Shown piece by piece: positions 10,558-21,378 of a stretch of 64,000 bases of DNA. Source of the stretch: Tetracentron sinense (lineage: Eukaryota; Streptophyta; Magnoliopsida; Trochodendrales; Trochodendraceae). The stretch's first letter is position 1; every line of letters begins with the position of its first letter. The notes beneath the pieces are model-generated. The model was not told the DNA's origin. It was given only the letters and a program-made list of their open reading frames with translations, and did no database searches. Position numbers and translations under genes: made by a program. The DNA is taken from assembly GCA_015143295.1 (NCBI GenBank), contig JABCRI010001479.1, positions 1-64,000 on the forward strand, written 5' to 3'.

Positions 10558-11925
10558 AATGTGTTGTAATATACTTGAGAGTTTCTCTGAAAAATGATCA
10601 AAGTATAGGTCCTACAGGGTTGCAAATATGAGGTACTTCTACCTAAATTATATCATATTTGAGAGTGGTTGTTTTACAAGATGTGGTTTGAGAGTATTAC
10701 TATACATTATTTTTAGAAAATTTTCATCATATAATTGTTCCAAGGGACTGCTTGGATACATGAATGTGTGGGTCACAATGAAGGATAAGGGTGTGTTCTT
10801 TTCGTGAACATGTATCTCTCAAGAAATTGAATTTCCTAAGAGATTCAATTCTTGAGAAATTGAAAGCATGGGAATTCAAAAGTAAATTCCTTCAATTTCT
10901 AGTTCCTTAAGTCTGACCGACATGAGAAATGAACTTTTTTTTTTCGATTTTCATTTTCGGAGCTCCGGTAGGCGCACACACACACATATACTTGATTATT
11001 CTTGAAAATTATTTGTAGATGCAAATATATCATTTTTACTTTATAAACTATATGAAATAATTGATAAAATCATTCATTATTCAAATTTGTAGTCACAACA
11101 AACAAGATGACAATTGATATATTAAATGTTTCCTTCCAAATTAAATTACAAGATCACCCATAATTAACAAACCTTAGAAGAATCTTGCATTTTACAAAGG
11201 AAAATGAAAAAGTATATCCCTCTTAACATGAAAAATGAAACTTTATACAAAAACCGCGCTCTCTATAAACCATAAACCGCATTCTACAAATTTTGAAGCC
11301 ACGCTTCCGAGGTGATTTCACTCTCAAACCTTGAGAGCCAGGTTTGAAAGCAGGAGCGAGTAGCAGGTTGAGAGGTTTGGGTTACTAAGGTTTTATGATT
11401 TCCCACAATCTTTTAAAATTTGTCCATAAATTCATGTCTCAGGGTTGAGGCTGAGACATGAATTTCATATAAGGGTGGTGAATTTGTTTATCATGCCAAA
11501 CTCATTTTTTAGAAAATTGGAGCACCAAACATATGAACATTAGTTATTCTTAGGAATTGATATTTCTCATGCTAATTAAGAAAATCAAATTGGAAAAGTA
11601 AGCAGGTGTTTTGTCTCTATTCCTGAATATATAGCATATGCAGAAGGCTACTGTTCAAAAATAATCCATTGAATGGTCTAAGTAGTCGAATTTTTGTGAG
11701 CTGCATTTCCTAGATTAGAGTTTTTCCTCTCCTTTCCCAGGTGGGCAATGGCGCTAATCTCGGTTCCATTTCATGAATGCAAACGGCCCCTAATGCTGTT
11801 ATCTAAACATTAGTGAAAAGCACAAATTTGCTTGCTTAAATTACCCCCCTTTTTTGTTGAGTTTACCTGTTTAATTTCTTCACTTGATTGATTGATTCTT
11901 GTTGCTTGTATGATTATTCATTCAG
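10555..11925. other. Intron 2 of copy B, remaining part
   Basis: No coding sequence is visible. The segment at 11625-11700 (AGCATATGCAGAAGGCTACT, then AATAATCCATTGAATGG) is the uninterrupted counterpart of 44648-45645 in copy D, where three MITEs have inserted. A GGTTTGGGTTACTAAGG motif near 11376 matches the right end of the MULE-like insert at 53187-53853. Confidence 0.6.
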
Positions 11926-12027
11926 AATTCATGGGAGCAAGCATTAGAGGCATTTGAAGCATTCGAAATGGCCTTAAATTACGCAACTTTCGCATATGAA
12001 GCTGCAACTATGTGTGGCATCTTGTAA
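11926..12027 (+). CDS. EF-hand / ZZ protein, copy B, last exon
   Basis: This exon encodes 33 residues and a TAA stop after the acceptor ATTCATTCAG. The peptide starts NSWEQALEAFEAFEMAL and ends MCGIL. It is Ala/Glu/Phe-rich with helical spacing and a hydrophobic C-terminal half, and is clearly homologous to the last exon of copy D. The tail is not a known motif to me. It may be an amphipathic helix for membrane or partner contact. Confidence 0.8.
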   Translation, partial: NSWEQALEAFEAFEMALNYATFAYEAATMCGIL

Positions 12028-12245
12028 CGCGGATAGCATGGACAAAAAAATTTGCTACAGTGAACTTTTGTTGAAGCTTATGCATTGCAGTAATCAAAGG
12101 AATGGAACCTAAGTTACTGGAACTCTCTCAGACAATACATATAGATCCATCTTATATTTGGTGTTGTTTTGTTTTAATTTGAAAGGGTTTCTAAAATTAG
12201 TTTTGAAAGCTAATTTCTTCATAAATGAAGTGATAATGAGGATCT
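12028..12245 (+). other. 3' UTR-like flank of copy B
   Basis: The sequence from TTGTTGAAGC through ATGCATTGCAGTA, TCAGACAATA and GGGTTTCTAAA.TTAGTTTTG to GATAATGAGGATC is conserved downstream of copy D (46030-46215). Conservation over about 180 bp right after the stop fits a shared 3' UTR and polyadenylation region. Confidence 0.6.
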
Positions 12246-12254
12246 TACTCAACT

Positions 12255-12935
12255 CAACAGGTGGATTTTTGTTCAAAGTGTAGGACTTCCAGCCTTAGCA
12301 ATAAGTGGGCTGTGGGTTTAAATTTCACCAACAAAAGCCATTAGAGGTGCTGGATAGGGTTGATGTTGAGCCGAGTAAAGCTTGATCGAGCTTTTAATGA
12401 GCCGAACTTGAGCCATTCATGAATAGCTTGGTTCGTTAATCAACAGATCTGATGAAGCCTCTTCTCCTGATTTTTATCTATTTGAGAGTTGAGAACACTA
12501 TTTTTTTTTAATGCAGATCAAGCTGGGGAATGGTGTTGGCTCAAACTTTAAATGGCTTGCTTAAGATGACCCCTGCATTTATTCGATTACACGTGCAAGG
12601 GTATATTAGTTGCTTTCTCAAATGAAAATAATATTTTGTACTTAATTTAAATAAATTAAGTACATTATATATATATATATATATAATTGATCCGAGCTTT
12701 TATCGAGTCAAGTATTGGGATGTCCAAGCTCGGCTTGTTAATTAAACGAGCTTGAAAATCAAGCTCAAGCTTGACTTGTTTATTAAATAAATAAGCTTGA
12801 TCAATCTCTTAATGAGCCGAGTTTGAGCTGTTCGCGAGCAGCTTGGTTCATTAATTGCCATAGTGCTGGACCTGAGGTAGCTTAGCCTAATTAGGATTTA
12901 GCCCTGGTGCATATTCATGACAAGCAAGCCTAGAG
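12255..12935. repeat. GAGC-rich insert in the 3' flank of copy B
   Basis: This block is absent at the matching point after copy D, where GATGATGAGAACTGAGAGAG joins directly. It is full of TTGAGCCGAG, GATCGAGCTTTTAATGAGCC and CAAGCTCGGC motifs in both orientations, like 23580-23700 and 59762-59935. This pattern is typical of a decayed non-autonomous DNA transposon, but clean ends are not visible. Confidence 0.45.
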
Positions 12936-13210
12936 CGAAGATATTGGGTTATAAGACCTCAGAGAGCTCCCAGACCTCCATCTTGATGAACTGAGATATG
13001 ACCATACAGCCAAGAGCTCTGAGTTCATTCAAAACACACACGGGAGGAGGGAGCCCACCAAGAGCCTTAAGTTGACACCCGTAATTTGGTGTCCAGCGGG
13101 GAGTTTTGGGGAGGGACTATGTGGATAATTAAAGCAATAAAGAGAACAAAGACACACAAAAAATACAATAGATTTACGTAGTTTGGTGTTGTGCCTAGGT
13201 CCATGGATGA

Positions 13211-13876
13211 GTAGGGCTGTCAATGGGCCAGGCTCGGGCTGGGCCAATTTTATATGGGCTTGATATATGTAGGCTCAAGCCCTACCCATGTTTTACTCGG
13301 GCCGGGCCAAGCCTTGTTATTGATCAGGCTGGAGTGGGCCGGGCTAGCCCACTTATAAATGTTATATACAAGAGTGTATAATAATACTGTTATACTTATA
13401 ATGTTGTACACTGTTTTTTTTAAATGATAACAAAAGTTATTAGAAATCCTTATAAAGAATCATAAAGTCAATACTCAATGGTCTCCCTTGTCTTTGCCTT
13501 CAGTCATTGCCTTGTGGTATGATTGAGTTTACCAAAAAAAAAAATACTCAATGGTCAGAAAGATGATAACAAATGTTACAAATCCTAATATCTTTACAAA
13601 ATTAATAATTAAAAAGTCATTTAGAGAGGTGGGGCTTGGTGGTAACCATAGACATAATAGTAATATTAACCCTTATGAAAATATATATATTTAACATTGT
13701 TGTTAGCTAACATACATCCGGGGCCGGGCTTCAAACAGTCAAGCCCTAGCCTGACCCATATTTATATGAGCCTGAGTTTTTGGAGCCCGACCCTAACCCT
13801 ATGGGCCTTGATAGCAGGCCAAAATCGGGCCGAGCTGGATCGGGCCGGCAGGCCAGCCCAGCCCATCGACACCCCC
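13211..13876. mobile_element. hAT-type MITE
   Basis: The termini GTAGGGCTGTCAATGGG and CCCATCGACACCCCC are inverted repeats of the hAT kind, and the element is flanked by a perfect 8-bp duplication, ATGGATGA, at 13203-13210 and 13877-13884. It is 666 bp long, GGGCC/CCCGG-rich at both ends, AT-rich in the middle, with no coding capacity. Confidence 0.88.
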
Positions 13877-13989
13877 ATGGATGAACCCCCTAGAAATTGG
13901 CTATATTCGGATCCAAGCAATGCTTTGTCTATAGTACTTGTAAACACCCATTTTTGTACCCCTCTTTCACCTCGCTTTTCTTACCCAAG

Positions 13990-14700
13990 ATTTTGAGAAC
14001 TTACCATCTCCTATACCCTACCTAATCCTAGGAGCTTTCTTAATCCGTAGGATCCCATCTTAAACTATGGAACTCCTTCACAATTACCCTAAGAGCATTC
14101 TCAAACCCTAGGACTATTCCTAAACCCTAGAATCTCATTTTAAATCCAAACCTCCCCTTGGCCAATATTCTAGGAGCATTCCCATACCCTAGGACCATTC
14201 CTAAACCCTAGGACCTTATCTTAGCTTTTAAGACCCCCATTCGTCAATATCCTAGGAACATTCCCAAACCTTAGGAGCATTCCTAAACCGTAGGACCCTG
14301 TCTTAAACCCCGAGATCTCCTTCACTAATACTCTAAGAGCATTCCCAAACCCTAATACCATTCCTAAACCCTAGAATCTCATCTTTAACCCTCAGACCCC
14401 CTTCACCAATACCCTAGGAGCTTCCCAAGCCCTATAAACATTCTTTAACCCTATGACCTCATCTTAAATCCTAAGGCCTCCTTAACCAATACCTTAGGAG
14501 CATTCTTAAATATAGGACTCATCTTAAACCCTGAGACCATCCTTCACCATAACCCTAAGAGCATTCCCAAACCCTAGGATTCCACCAAAACCCTAGGACT
14601 ATTCCCAAATCTTAGGAACTCTCTTAAACCTCAAGAACCCATCTCAAACCATGAGGCCCTCCTCCTAAGCCTTTAAAACCCTAAACCCTAAGCTTTTAAA
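13990..14700. repeat. Degenerate CCTAGGAGCATTCCTAAACC tandem repeat inside solo LTR X
   Basis: Units built from ACCCTAGGA, CATTCCTAAACC and CTCATCTTAAACCC recur about every 45-90 bp with many substitutions. Similar CCCTAG-rich repeats occur in the relative at 51700-52080. They resemble telomere repeats only superficially. Confidence 0.7.
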
Positions 14701-15652
14701 ACTCTAAACCCGTATCCACTCAACACATAACCAAAAATCTCTAACCATGGCTTAAGACCAATGACTCATCTACTAACAACTCATAATCCAAAAGACCAAA
14801 CTCACATACCCATATCAATTTAACCCACATCCAAAACCCACAAACTCAAGTCCACTTTTCCTTTTCATATAAAAGCCCTTACTTGTTTTTTTCAAACCCC
14901 AAATAGTCTTATTCTTGTGTAAGAGTGTCAAACCCCAAACTTTTCCTTCTTGAAAAAGAATGGGACCAAGGGTTCCCCCTAATATCTACAAACCTTCTTT
15001 GTCTCAGCCCTACCTAACCCCTACCTAGCTTACCCTATTTCAATTTCATTTCCTAAGAAAAGAAAAAAGCTACCTTGAAAAGAAGTGTTGACCACCCATT
15101 CTCTAAGCTTGCCCTAGCCTACCTAGCATAACCCATACTTAGCCTAGCCTATCTCAATTTTATTTCCTAAGTAAAAGGAAACAAATCACTTTGAAAAGGA
15201 GTATAGACCACCCCGTCTCGAAGCTTTGTCCTACTCTACTTACCCACCTAGGCCCCTCCTACCTACACCCTACCCTATCTCAAGTCCCATCTCTCACTCT
15301 CTCTACCAAAGCCCTCTCTATATAAATCCAAGTCCTCCTCCTATCTTTTACAGCTCCAAAATCACCCTAAGGAAATTCTTGAGAATTCTTTCCTCCTACA
15401 CACCCTAGTGTTGAACTTTGGAAATGAGCTCAAGCTCAAAGACTAAGTCATTTGAGGGTGGAAGTCATTGGCTATACCCTTCTTGGACAAGTCTTACCTT
15501 ATCCTAACTGTAACGGATAAAATTCGTAAAAAGGAGCAAAAAGAAGGGGTAAAATAGGGATTTCTCATGCTCACAAATTCTAACATTTTAGCCGACATAA
15601 GCCCACTTGGGCTATGTGCTGGCTCACTTGAGTGTTGTCTGGCAGGTGAACT

Positions 15653-15697
15653 CATCATGACTGCACAAGTCATGATGACTCAAAATGCCTATAAATA
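15653..15697 (+). promoter_or_regulatory. LTR promoter: perfect inverted repeat and TATA box
   Basis: CATCATGACT (15653-15662) and AGTCATGATG (15668-15677) form a perfect 10-bp inverted repeat with a 5-bp spacer. It lies 12 bp before TATAAATA (15690-15697). The same arrangement is intact in the other LTR at 20204-20248. It looks like a dimeric transcription-factor site upstream of the element's start site. The factor is unknown, though TGACT-type cores are bound by bZIP and WRKY proteins. Confidence 0.6.
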
Positions 15698-15719
15698 AAC
15701 AAGAATCACCAGAGAGGAG

Positions 15720-17935
15720 TGTGAGCATGGATTTTTCTACCCACTTTCACATTTGTGGTTTGACTAAGAGTCGCCACCTATTCATTCTTAGGGATAGGTC
15801 CCGGATTGATTTGGATAAGGCAAATGATCTATTAGAGTTAGGGTAAGCGGTTCGATTAAGTCATGGGGAAGGTGTTAGGCACCCCAAGACCCCCGTTTTA
15901 CAACGGTTACCTACTCCCTAAATTTAAGCCAAATTTAATCTCAATATTAATTAAAATGTCTAAATGTTTAATCAAATGCTAATCCAAGAAAGAAAGAAAG
16001 CTAGATGGGCTAGGGTCGAACCCGGGTTGGGTTGCCTACGTACTCACATTGGGGTGAGATCAGACCGAGCGTAGTTCTGGCACATGAGCCCGTGCCAAGG
16101 CTAAGGGTGCGTGTGTGTGTGCATAAGGTGGTCAATGGTCTAGCCTAGGGGCTAGGGTTTAGTTGACCGGGTTGGTCAAGTGCAAGTTCTAGGTCTAACC
16201 GCGGTTAGAAGGGTGTTAACCATGGTTGAGTAGGCTAACCAAGATCTAGCAAGCATGTTTTTGGTCTTTTGGTATTTTTAGATTTTTTTGATATTTTGAG
16301 ATTTTGTAATGTTTTTGGTATTTTGAGATTTTATCATGTTCTTTTTTTTTGGATTTTCATATAGGTGAGATTTTGGCAAACTTAACTAAAGTCAAATTTA
16401 ATTCAAGAGAAAGACTAAGGAAAAGTTAGGCTAAAAGATTATATTTAGGACATAAAGAGGGGTGTGCATTGTGAATAGTAAATGGTCTATTGCCAACACC
16501 TATTTTGTTGGATTGGTGTTGATAATAAATCAAATACCATTGTCTTTGATATGAGGCATTTTGGATAAAGTCCTCTTTAAGTCCTTATGTCCTTAAGTCA
16601 TCATTTATCCATTCAAAATAGAACATGAAGAAAAAAAGAAAGAAATGAAAAAGTGACAAGTGAAGAAAATGAAAACTCATCATCTCCTCTCTAATGTAAT
16701 CCCTTTACACCATTATAAATGATGTAATGAGATTCAACTATGAAAATTTGAGTGATGATGAGTTTCCCAAATGATTCTAGAAGAAGGACTAGAATCAAAA
16801 TGAAGAAACAAAATAAAAAAGAGAGGTATAGCTTTAGCTTCCACTCTCTATGGGCCTACCCATATCCACACTAGTGGGTACATATGAAAGAAATAAATAT
16901 TTACATGAGAGAAAAAATAAGACATCTCCTTTCTTTTGAGGTGGGGTCCCTCTACACCATTAGATTGGTGTAGAGAGACCCAACTAAACTTGAGAAAAGA
17001 AAGGTCTTCCCAAATTATTTTAGAAGAGGACTACAAATAAAAAAAAAGATATGAACTAAAGAAGAAGATAAATAATAAAAGGAAGAGTGCCTACTCCTCC
17101 AAGACTACTTCTCCAATGCTCCAAGAGGTGATGAGTTTTTAGAGTCCACAAAGGAGGAGAGTTAGTGAAGAACTCTAGGCTTTTACTCCTAGAATTCTCT
17201 ACACACTCTAAACCTTGGCTTCTTCTAACTTTCTTCAAGGCTAAAAAGAAATAAAAGGAGTGAGAGGAGGAAGAGCTAGGGTTTCCACTTGGGATTTTGG
17301 AGATGGAAGAAATGGCTTGTGAGGGTCTTGTATTTATAGAGGTTTCAAGGGGTTGTGGCAATTTGGTGATTAATAGAGGGTTGGGTGAGAAGAAGGGAGG
17401 TGATTGGTTGGTCAAAATTGATGTGGTTGGTGATTGGGTAATCAAAAAGGTATGTACTTGATGAGAGGTGATTGGGTGGTCAAAAGGAGTGTAAGAGAAT
17501 TAATTGTTTTGTAAGAGGTGTAAGAATGAGTGTAAGAGGTGTAAGGGAGTATGGGAGGTGATTGGTTAGTCAAAAAGGTGTGTACTTGGTGAGAGATGAT
17601 TGGGTGGTCAAAAAGGTGTGTAAACATAAAAATGGGACTATTTGGGGTTTGAAGAAAAAATAAAAGGTCTTTTGTAGGAAAGTGGAAAGTGGACTTAGGT
17701 TAGTGGGTCTTGGACATGGGTTGAATGGATGTGGGTATGTGGACTAGACCTTATGGATCATGAGTTGTTAGTAGATGGGTCATGGGTTATGACAATTGGG
17801 CTTGGGCTATGGTAATTAGGCTTGATTGAGTTGTTTGGGTACAAGTTTGGCCAAATGGGCTTGGGCTTGGGTAAACCTTGGAGCATTTGAAGAAGTGGGA
17901 AGAGGGATAGGGGGTGCAAAAATAGGGTGCTTACA
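15720..17935 (+). mobile_element. Solo LTR Y (Ty3/gypsy-like) nested in the 5' LTR
   Basis: This 2216-bp segment starts TGTGAGCATGG and ends GGGTGCTTACA and is flanked by a perfect 5-bp duplication AGGAG (15715-15719 and 17936-17940). The uninterrupted LTR at about 20268 reads GAGAGGAGGGATGG, which confirms the insertion point. It shares GACTAAGAGTCGCCACCTA and GAAGGTGTTAGGCACC with the reverse solo LTR at 51678-55148, so both belong to one lineage. No internal domain is present. Confidence 0.9.
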
Positions 17936-18544
17936 AGGAGGGATGGATGGTGCGAAAGGCAAAGATGGATGGTGCGAAAGGCAAGAGAGGAGAGAAAGGG
18001 AAGAAGAAGAAGAGAAAGGGAAGAAGAAGAAGAGGAAGAGGAAGATCTGAGAAGCTTGAGTCATTCACACCCCTACCCCGAAGTGCTGTGCAGGTGGCCA
18101 CTCACCGGATTCCCTCAAATGTCATACTTGATGCTCTTTACAGCCTCACAATCGATTATGGCCACCGGATTCTCTCAAATAGGCCATGTCCGCCTGATGC
18201 TCTCCATGAATGGTCACGCTGCCACTTGCACAGCCTTGCAGTTTATCATCTGGTGAGTGCAATCATACTTGAACTTGTGCCTGACGCTGTGAATAGTGTC
18301 GAATACGTTGTGCTGTGAATGGTGCCGAATCCGTTGTTACGTTGTGCTGTGAATGGTGCCGAATCCGTTGTCACGTTGTGTTGTGCATAGTGCCGAGCTC
18401 GTTGTCCGTTGTCTGATGTACAACGTACCCGTCGTGAGCTGTACAACGTACACGTTGTTTGCTGTACAACGTACACGTTGTCTGCTGCACAACGTACCCG
18501 TTGTCTGATGCACAACGGATGCACAACATATACGTTGTCGGTGC

Positions 18545-18950
18545 CTTATCAGAGCTACGTTATCAGAGCTACGTTGTCAGTGCCTTATCAGAGCTACGTT
18601 GTCAGAGCTATGTTATCCGAGCTAGAGCTACGTTGTCAGTGCCTTCTGAGCTACGTTGTCAGTGCCTTATCCGAGCTACGTTGCTAGTGCCTTCAGAGCT
18701 ACGTTGCCAGTGCCTTCAGAGCTACGTTGTCAGTGCCTTATCCGAGCTAGAGCTACGTTGTCAGTGCCTTCTGAGCTACGTTGTCAGTGCCTTATCCGAG
18801 CTACGTTGCCAGTGCCTTATCCGAGCTGCGTTGTCTGTGCCTTATCCGAGCTAGAGCTACGTTATCAGAGCACGTTGTCTATGCCTTGTCTAAGCTGCGT
18901 TGTCTGTGCCTTGTCCGAGCTACGTTATCAGAGCTACGTTGTCTGAGCCA
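18545..18950 (+). repeat. Tandem GAGCTACGTTGTCAGTGCC repeats in the 5' LTR
   Basis: More than a dozen variable units of roughly 17-27 bp, each with GAGCTACGTTGTCAGTGCC or a shortened form, run head to tail. The same array is in the 3' LTR. Open frames across it arise from the periodicity and are not genes. Confidence 0.92.
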
Positions 18951-19285
18951 TATTCTTTGTGCCTCCTGAGCTACAATCTCTAGAGCATAACACCAGAGCT
19001 CATCCTCAAGTGCATATACCCAGTGACCTCATGATAAGTATCTCTATACTATTATATGCCTTATACTGATGTGCTTGTGCCTTATACCAATGTGCTTGTG
19101 CCTTATACTGATGTGCTTGTGCCTTATACTCATGTGCATGTGCCTTATACTGACTTTATCATCGGAGCTTATTTCAGGGTGCACACCCGCCCCCTCAGAC
19201 TCATTCACAGGTAGAGTTTTGCTATCATTCTTCTACCAGCTGAGCAGCTACAGACGCGTGGCATGTACGAGATTTTTCCCTTTCA

Positions 19286-20059
19286 AATTGGCGCCGTCTG
19301 TGGGAATCGAACTACGTTGTCTGTAGGAATGAGCTACGTTGTCTGTGGGAACAAACCCTCTGTGGGAATCCAACCCACTGTGGAAATAATTGAGAATGAG
19401 GCAAAGGGGCTTAGACAATCACAAATGACGAGCATCTTCTATGTCTGAATGGGGCTTTCAGTGCATGACAACAATCAAGAGGTAATTATCGAGTGCATTA
19501 TCAAGTGATTTTTCAATTGAACTGTCCAGTGCATACTCTAGTGCATTTTCAATATCAAGAGAATTCTCAAGTGAATTATCAGCCTATCAGTAAATGATCG
19601 ATGAACTGTCTAATGAAATGTGTCATAAATGCAATGTCAAATGACTTATCATCTGAGTAGGGTACTCATCACGGGACACATGTGGCTTATCTAATGAATT
19701 GTCATCTGAGCAAATCTAGTGGCTTATACTAATGAAATGTCATCTGAGCGTGGTGTCCCATCACGAGGCCTATCATATGAAATGTCAGTTGTCTGATTAC
19801 ATTTATGATGTGTTATGTTATGCGCTTCCGTACTCCTTTACTGTCATCTCATAATGTGTCTGTGTCTTACACTCGTGGCGGTAAAAAGATTATTCTTTTT
19901 TGCAGTGTTACTGATCTATGTTCATTTTTGTGCTCTACGTACTTGGGAGCAAGTTACTTGTTTGTTTGTGCAACTTGTAGGCTATCGTTTTTGAGAATTT
20001 TACCCATGAAGTATTCTCGGCACCTCGAACGGAGTTCAAGGCACCGAGAAGGGGTTAAA
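19286..20059 (+). other. Internal region of the small LTR element
   Basis: These 774 bp begin with the primer-binding-site-like sequence and end with the purine tract. The middle contains degenerate repeats around CTTATC..TGAAATGTCATCTGAG. I see no coding sequence. Confidence 0.8.
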
Positions 20060-20203
20060 TGTAACGGATAAAATTCGTCAAAAGGAGCAAAAAGAAAGGG
20101 TAAAATAGGGATTTCTCATGCTCACAAATTCTAACATTTTAGCCGACATAAGCCCACTTGGGCTATGTGCTGGCTCACTTGAGTGTTGTCTGGCAGGTGA
20201 ACT

Positions 20204-20248
20204 CATCATGACTGCACAAGTCATGATGACTCAAAATGCCTATAAATA
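20204..20248 (+). promoter_or_regulatory. LTR promoter, second copy
   Basis: The inverted repeat (20204-20213 and 20219-20228) and TATAAATA (20241-20248) match the set at 15653-15697. Confidence 0.6.
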
Positions 20249-20969
20249 AGCAAGAATCACCAGAGAGGAGGGATGGATGGTGCGAAAGGCAAAGATGGAT
20301 GGTGCGAAAGGCAAGAGAGGAGAGAAAGGGAAGAAGAAGAAGAGAAAGGGAAGAAGAAGAAGAGGAAGAGGAAGAGGAAGAGGAAGAGGAAGATCTGAGA
20401 AGCTTGAGTCATTCACACCCCTACCCCGAAGTGCTGTGCAGGCGGCCACTCACCGGATTCCCTCAAATGTCATACTTGATGCTCTTTACAGCCTCACAAT
20501 CGATTATGGCCACCGGATTCTCTCAAATAGGCCATGTCTGCCTGATGCTCTCCATGAATGGTCACACTGCCACTTGCACGGCCTTGCAGTTGATCATCTG
20601 GTGAGTGCAATCATACTTGAACTTGTGCCTGACACTGTGAATAGTGCCGAATACGTTGTGCTGTGAATAGTTCCGAATACGTTGTGCTGTGAATAGTGCC
20701 GAATACGTTGTGCTGTGAATAGTGCCGAATACGTTGTGCTGTGAATGGTGCCGAATCCATTGTTACGTTGTGCTGTGAATGGTGCCGAATTCGTTGTCAC
20801 GTTGTGTTGTGCATAGTGCCGAGCTCGTTGTCCGTTGTCTGATGTACAACGTACCCGTCGTGAGCTGTACAACGTACACGTTGTTTGCTGTACAACGTAC
20901 ACGTTGTCTGCTGCACAACGTACCCGTTGTCTGATGCACAACGGATGCACAACGTATACGTTGTCGGTG

Positions 20970-21378
20970 CCTTATCAGAGCTACGTTATCAGAGCTATGT
21001 TGTCAGTGCCTTATCAGAGCTACGTTGTTAGAGCTATGTTATCCGAGCTAGAGCTACGTTGTCAGTGCCTTCTGAGCTACGTTGTCAGTGCCTTATCCGA
21101 GCTACGTTGCCAGTGCCTTCAGAGCTACGTTGTCAGTGCCTTATCCGAGCTAGAGCTACGTTGTCAGTGCCTTCTGAGCTACGTTGTCAGTGCCTTATCC
21201 GAGCTACGTTGCCAGTGCTTTATCCGAGCTACGTTGCCAGTGCCTTATCCGAGCTGCGTTGTCTGTGCCTTATCCGAGCTAGAGCTACGTTATCAGAGCA
21301 CGTTGTCTATGCCTTGTCTGAGCTGCGTTGTCTGTGCCTTGTCCGAGCTACGTTATCAGAGCTACGTTGTCTGAGCCA
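20970..21378 (+). repeat. Tandem GAGCTACGTTGTCAGTGCC repeats in the 3' LTR
   Basis: Counterpart of the array at 18545-18950, with small differences in unit number and order. A second short array of CTTGTGCCTTATACTGATGTG units follows at about 21485-21560 (19060-19155 in the 5' LTR). Confidence 0.92.

Larger units (their letters stand above)
15509..19285 (+). repeat. 5' LTR of the small non-autonomous element, interrupted
   Basis: Without the nested 2.2-kb solo LTR and its 5-bp duplication, this LTR is 1556 bp, against 1633 bp for the 3' LTR. The difference is mostly repeat copy number. It runs from TGTAACGG to CCCTTTCA. Confidence 0.88.

Noticed and set aside
14650-14715. CCCTAAA-like telomere repeats
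   Set aside because: Only two or three imperfect units inside a degenerate LTR repeat. The same holds for 31440-31640.
17056-18318. Pro/Ser- or Arg/Glu/Lys-rich frames near 17-18 kb
   Set aside because: They come from low-complexity GAAGAAGAG and TCAAAAGG tracts inside LTR sequence.
18545-18950. Regular short repeats resembling a CRISPR array
   Set aside because: Units are contiguous variants without unique spacers and lie inside a plant LTR.
18409-21374. Long Ser/Leu/Cys-rich open frames in the LTR arrays
   Set aside because: They come from the tandem repeat whose unit length often keeps a frame open. Similar frames appear in several phases.
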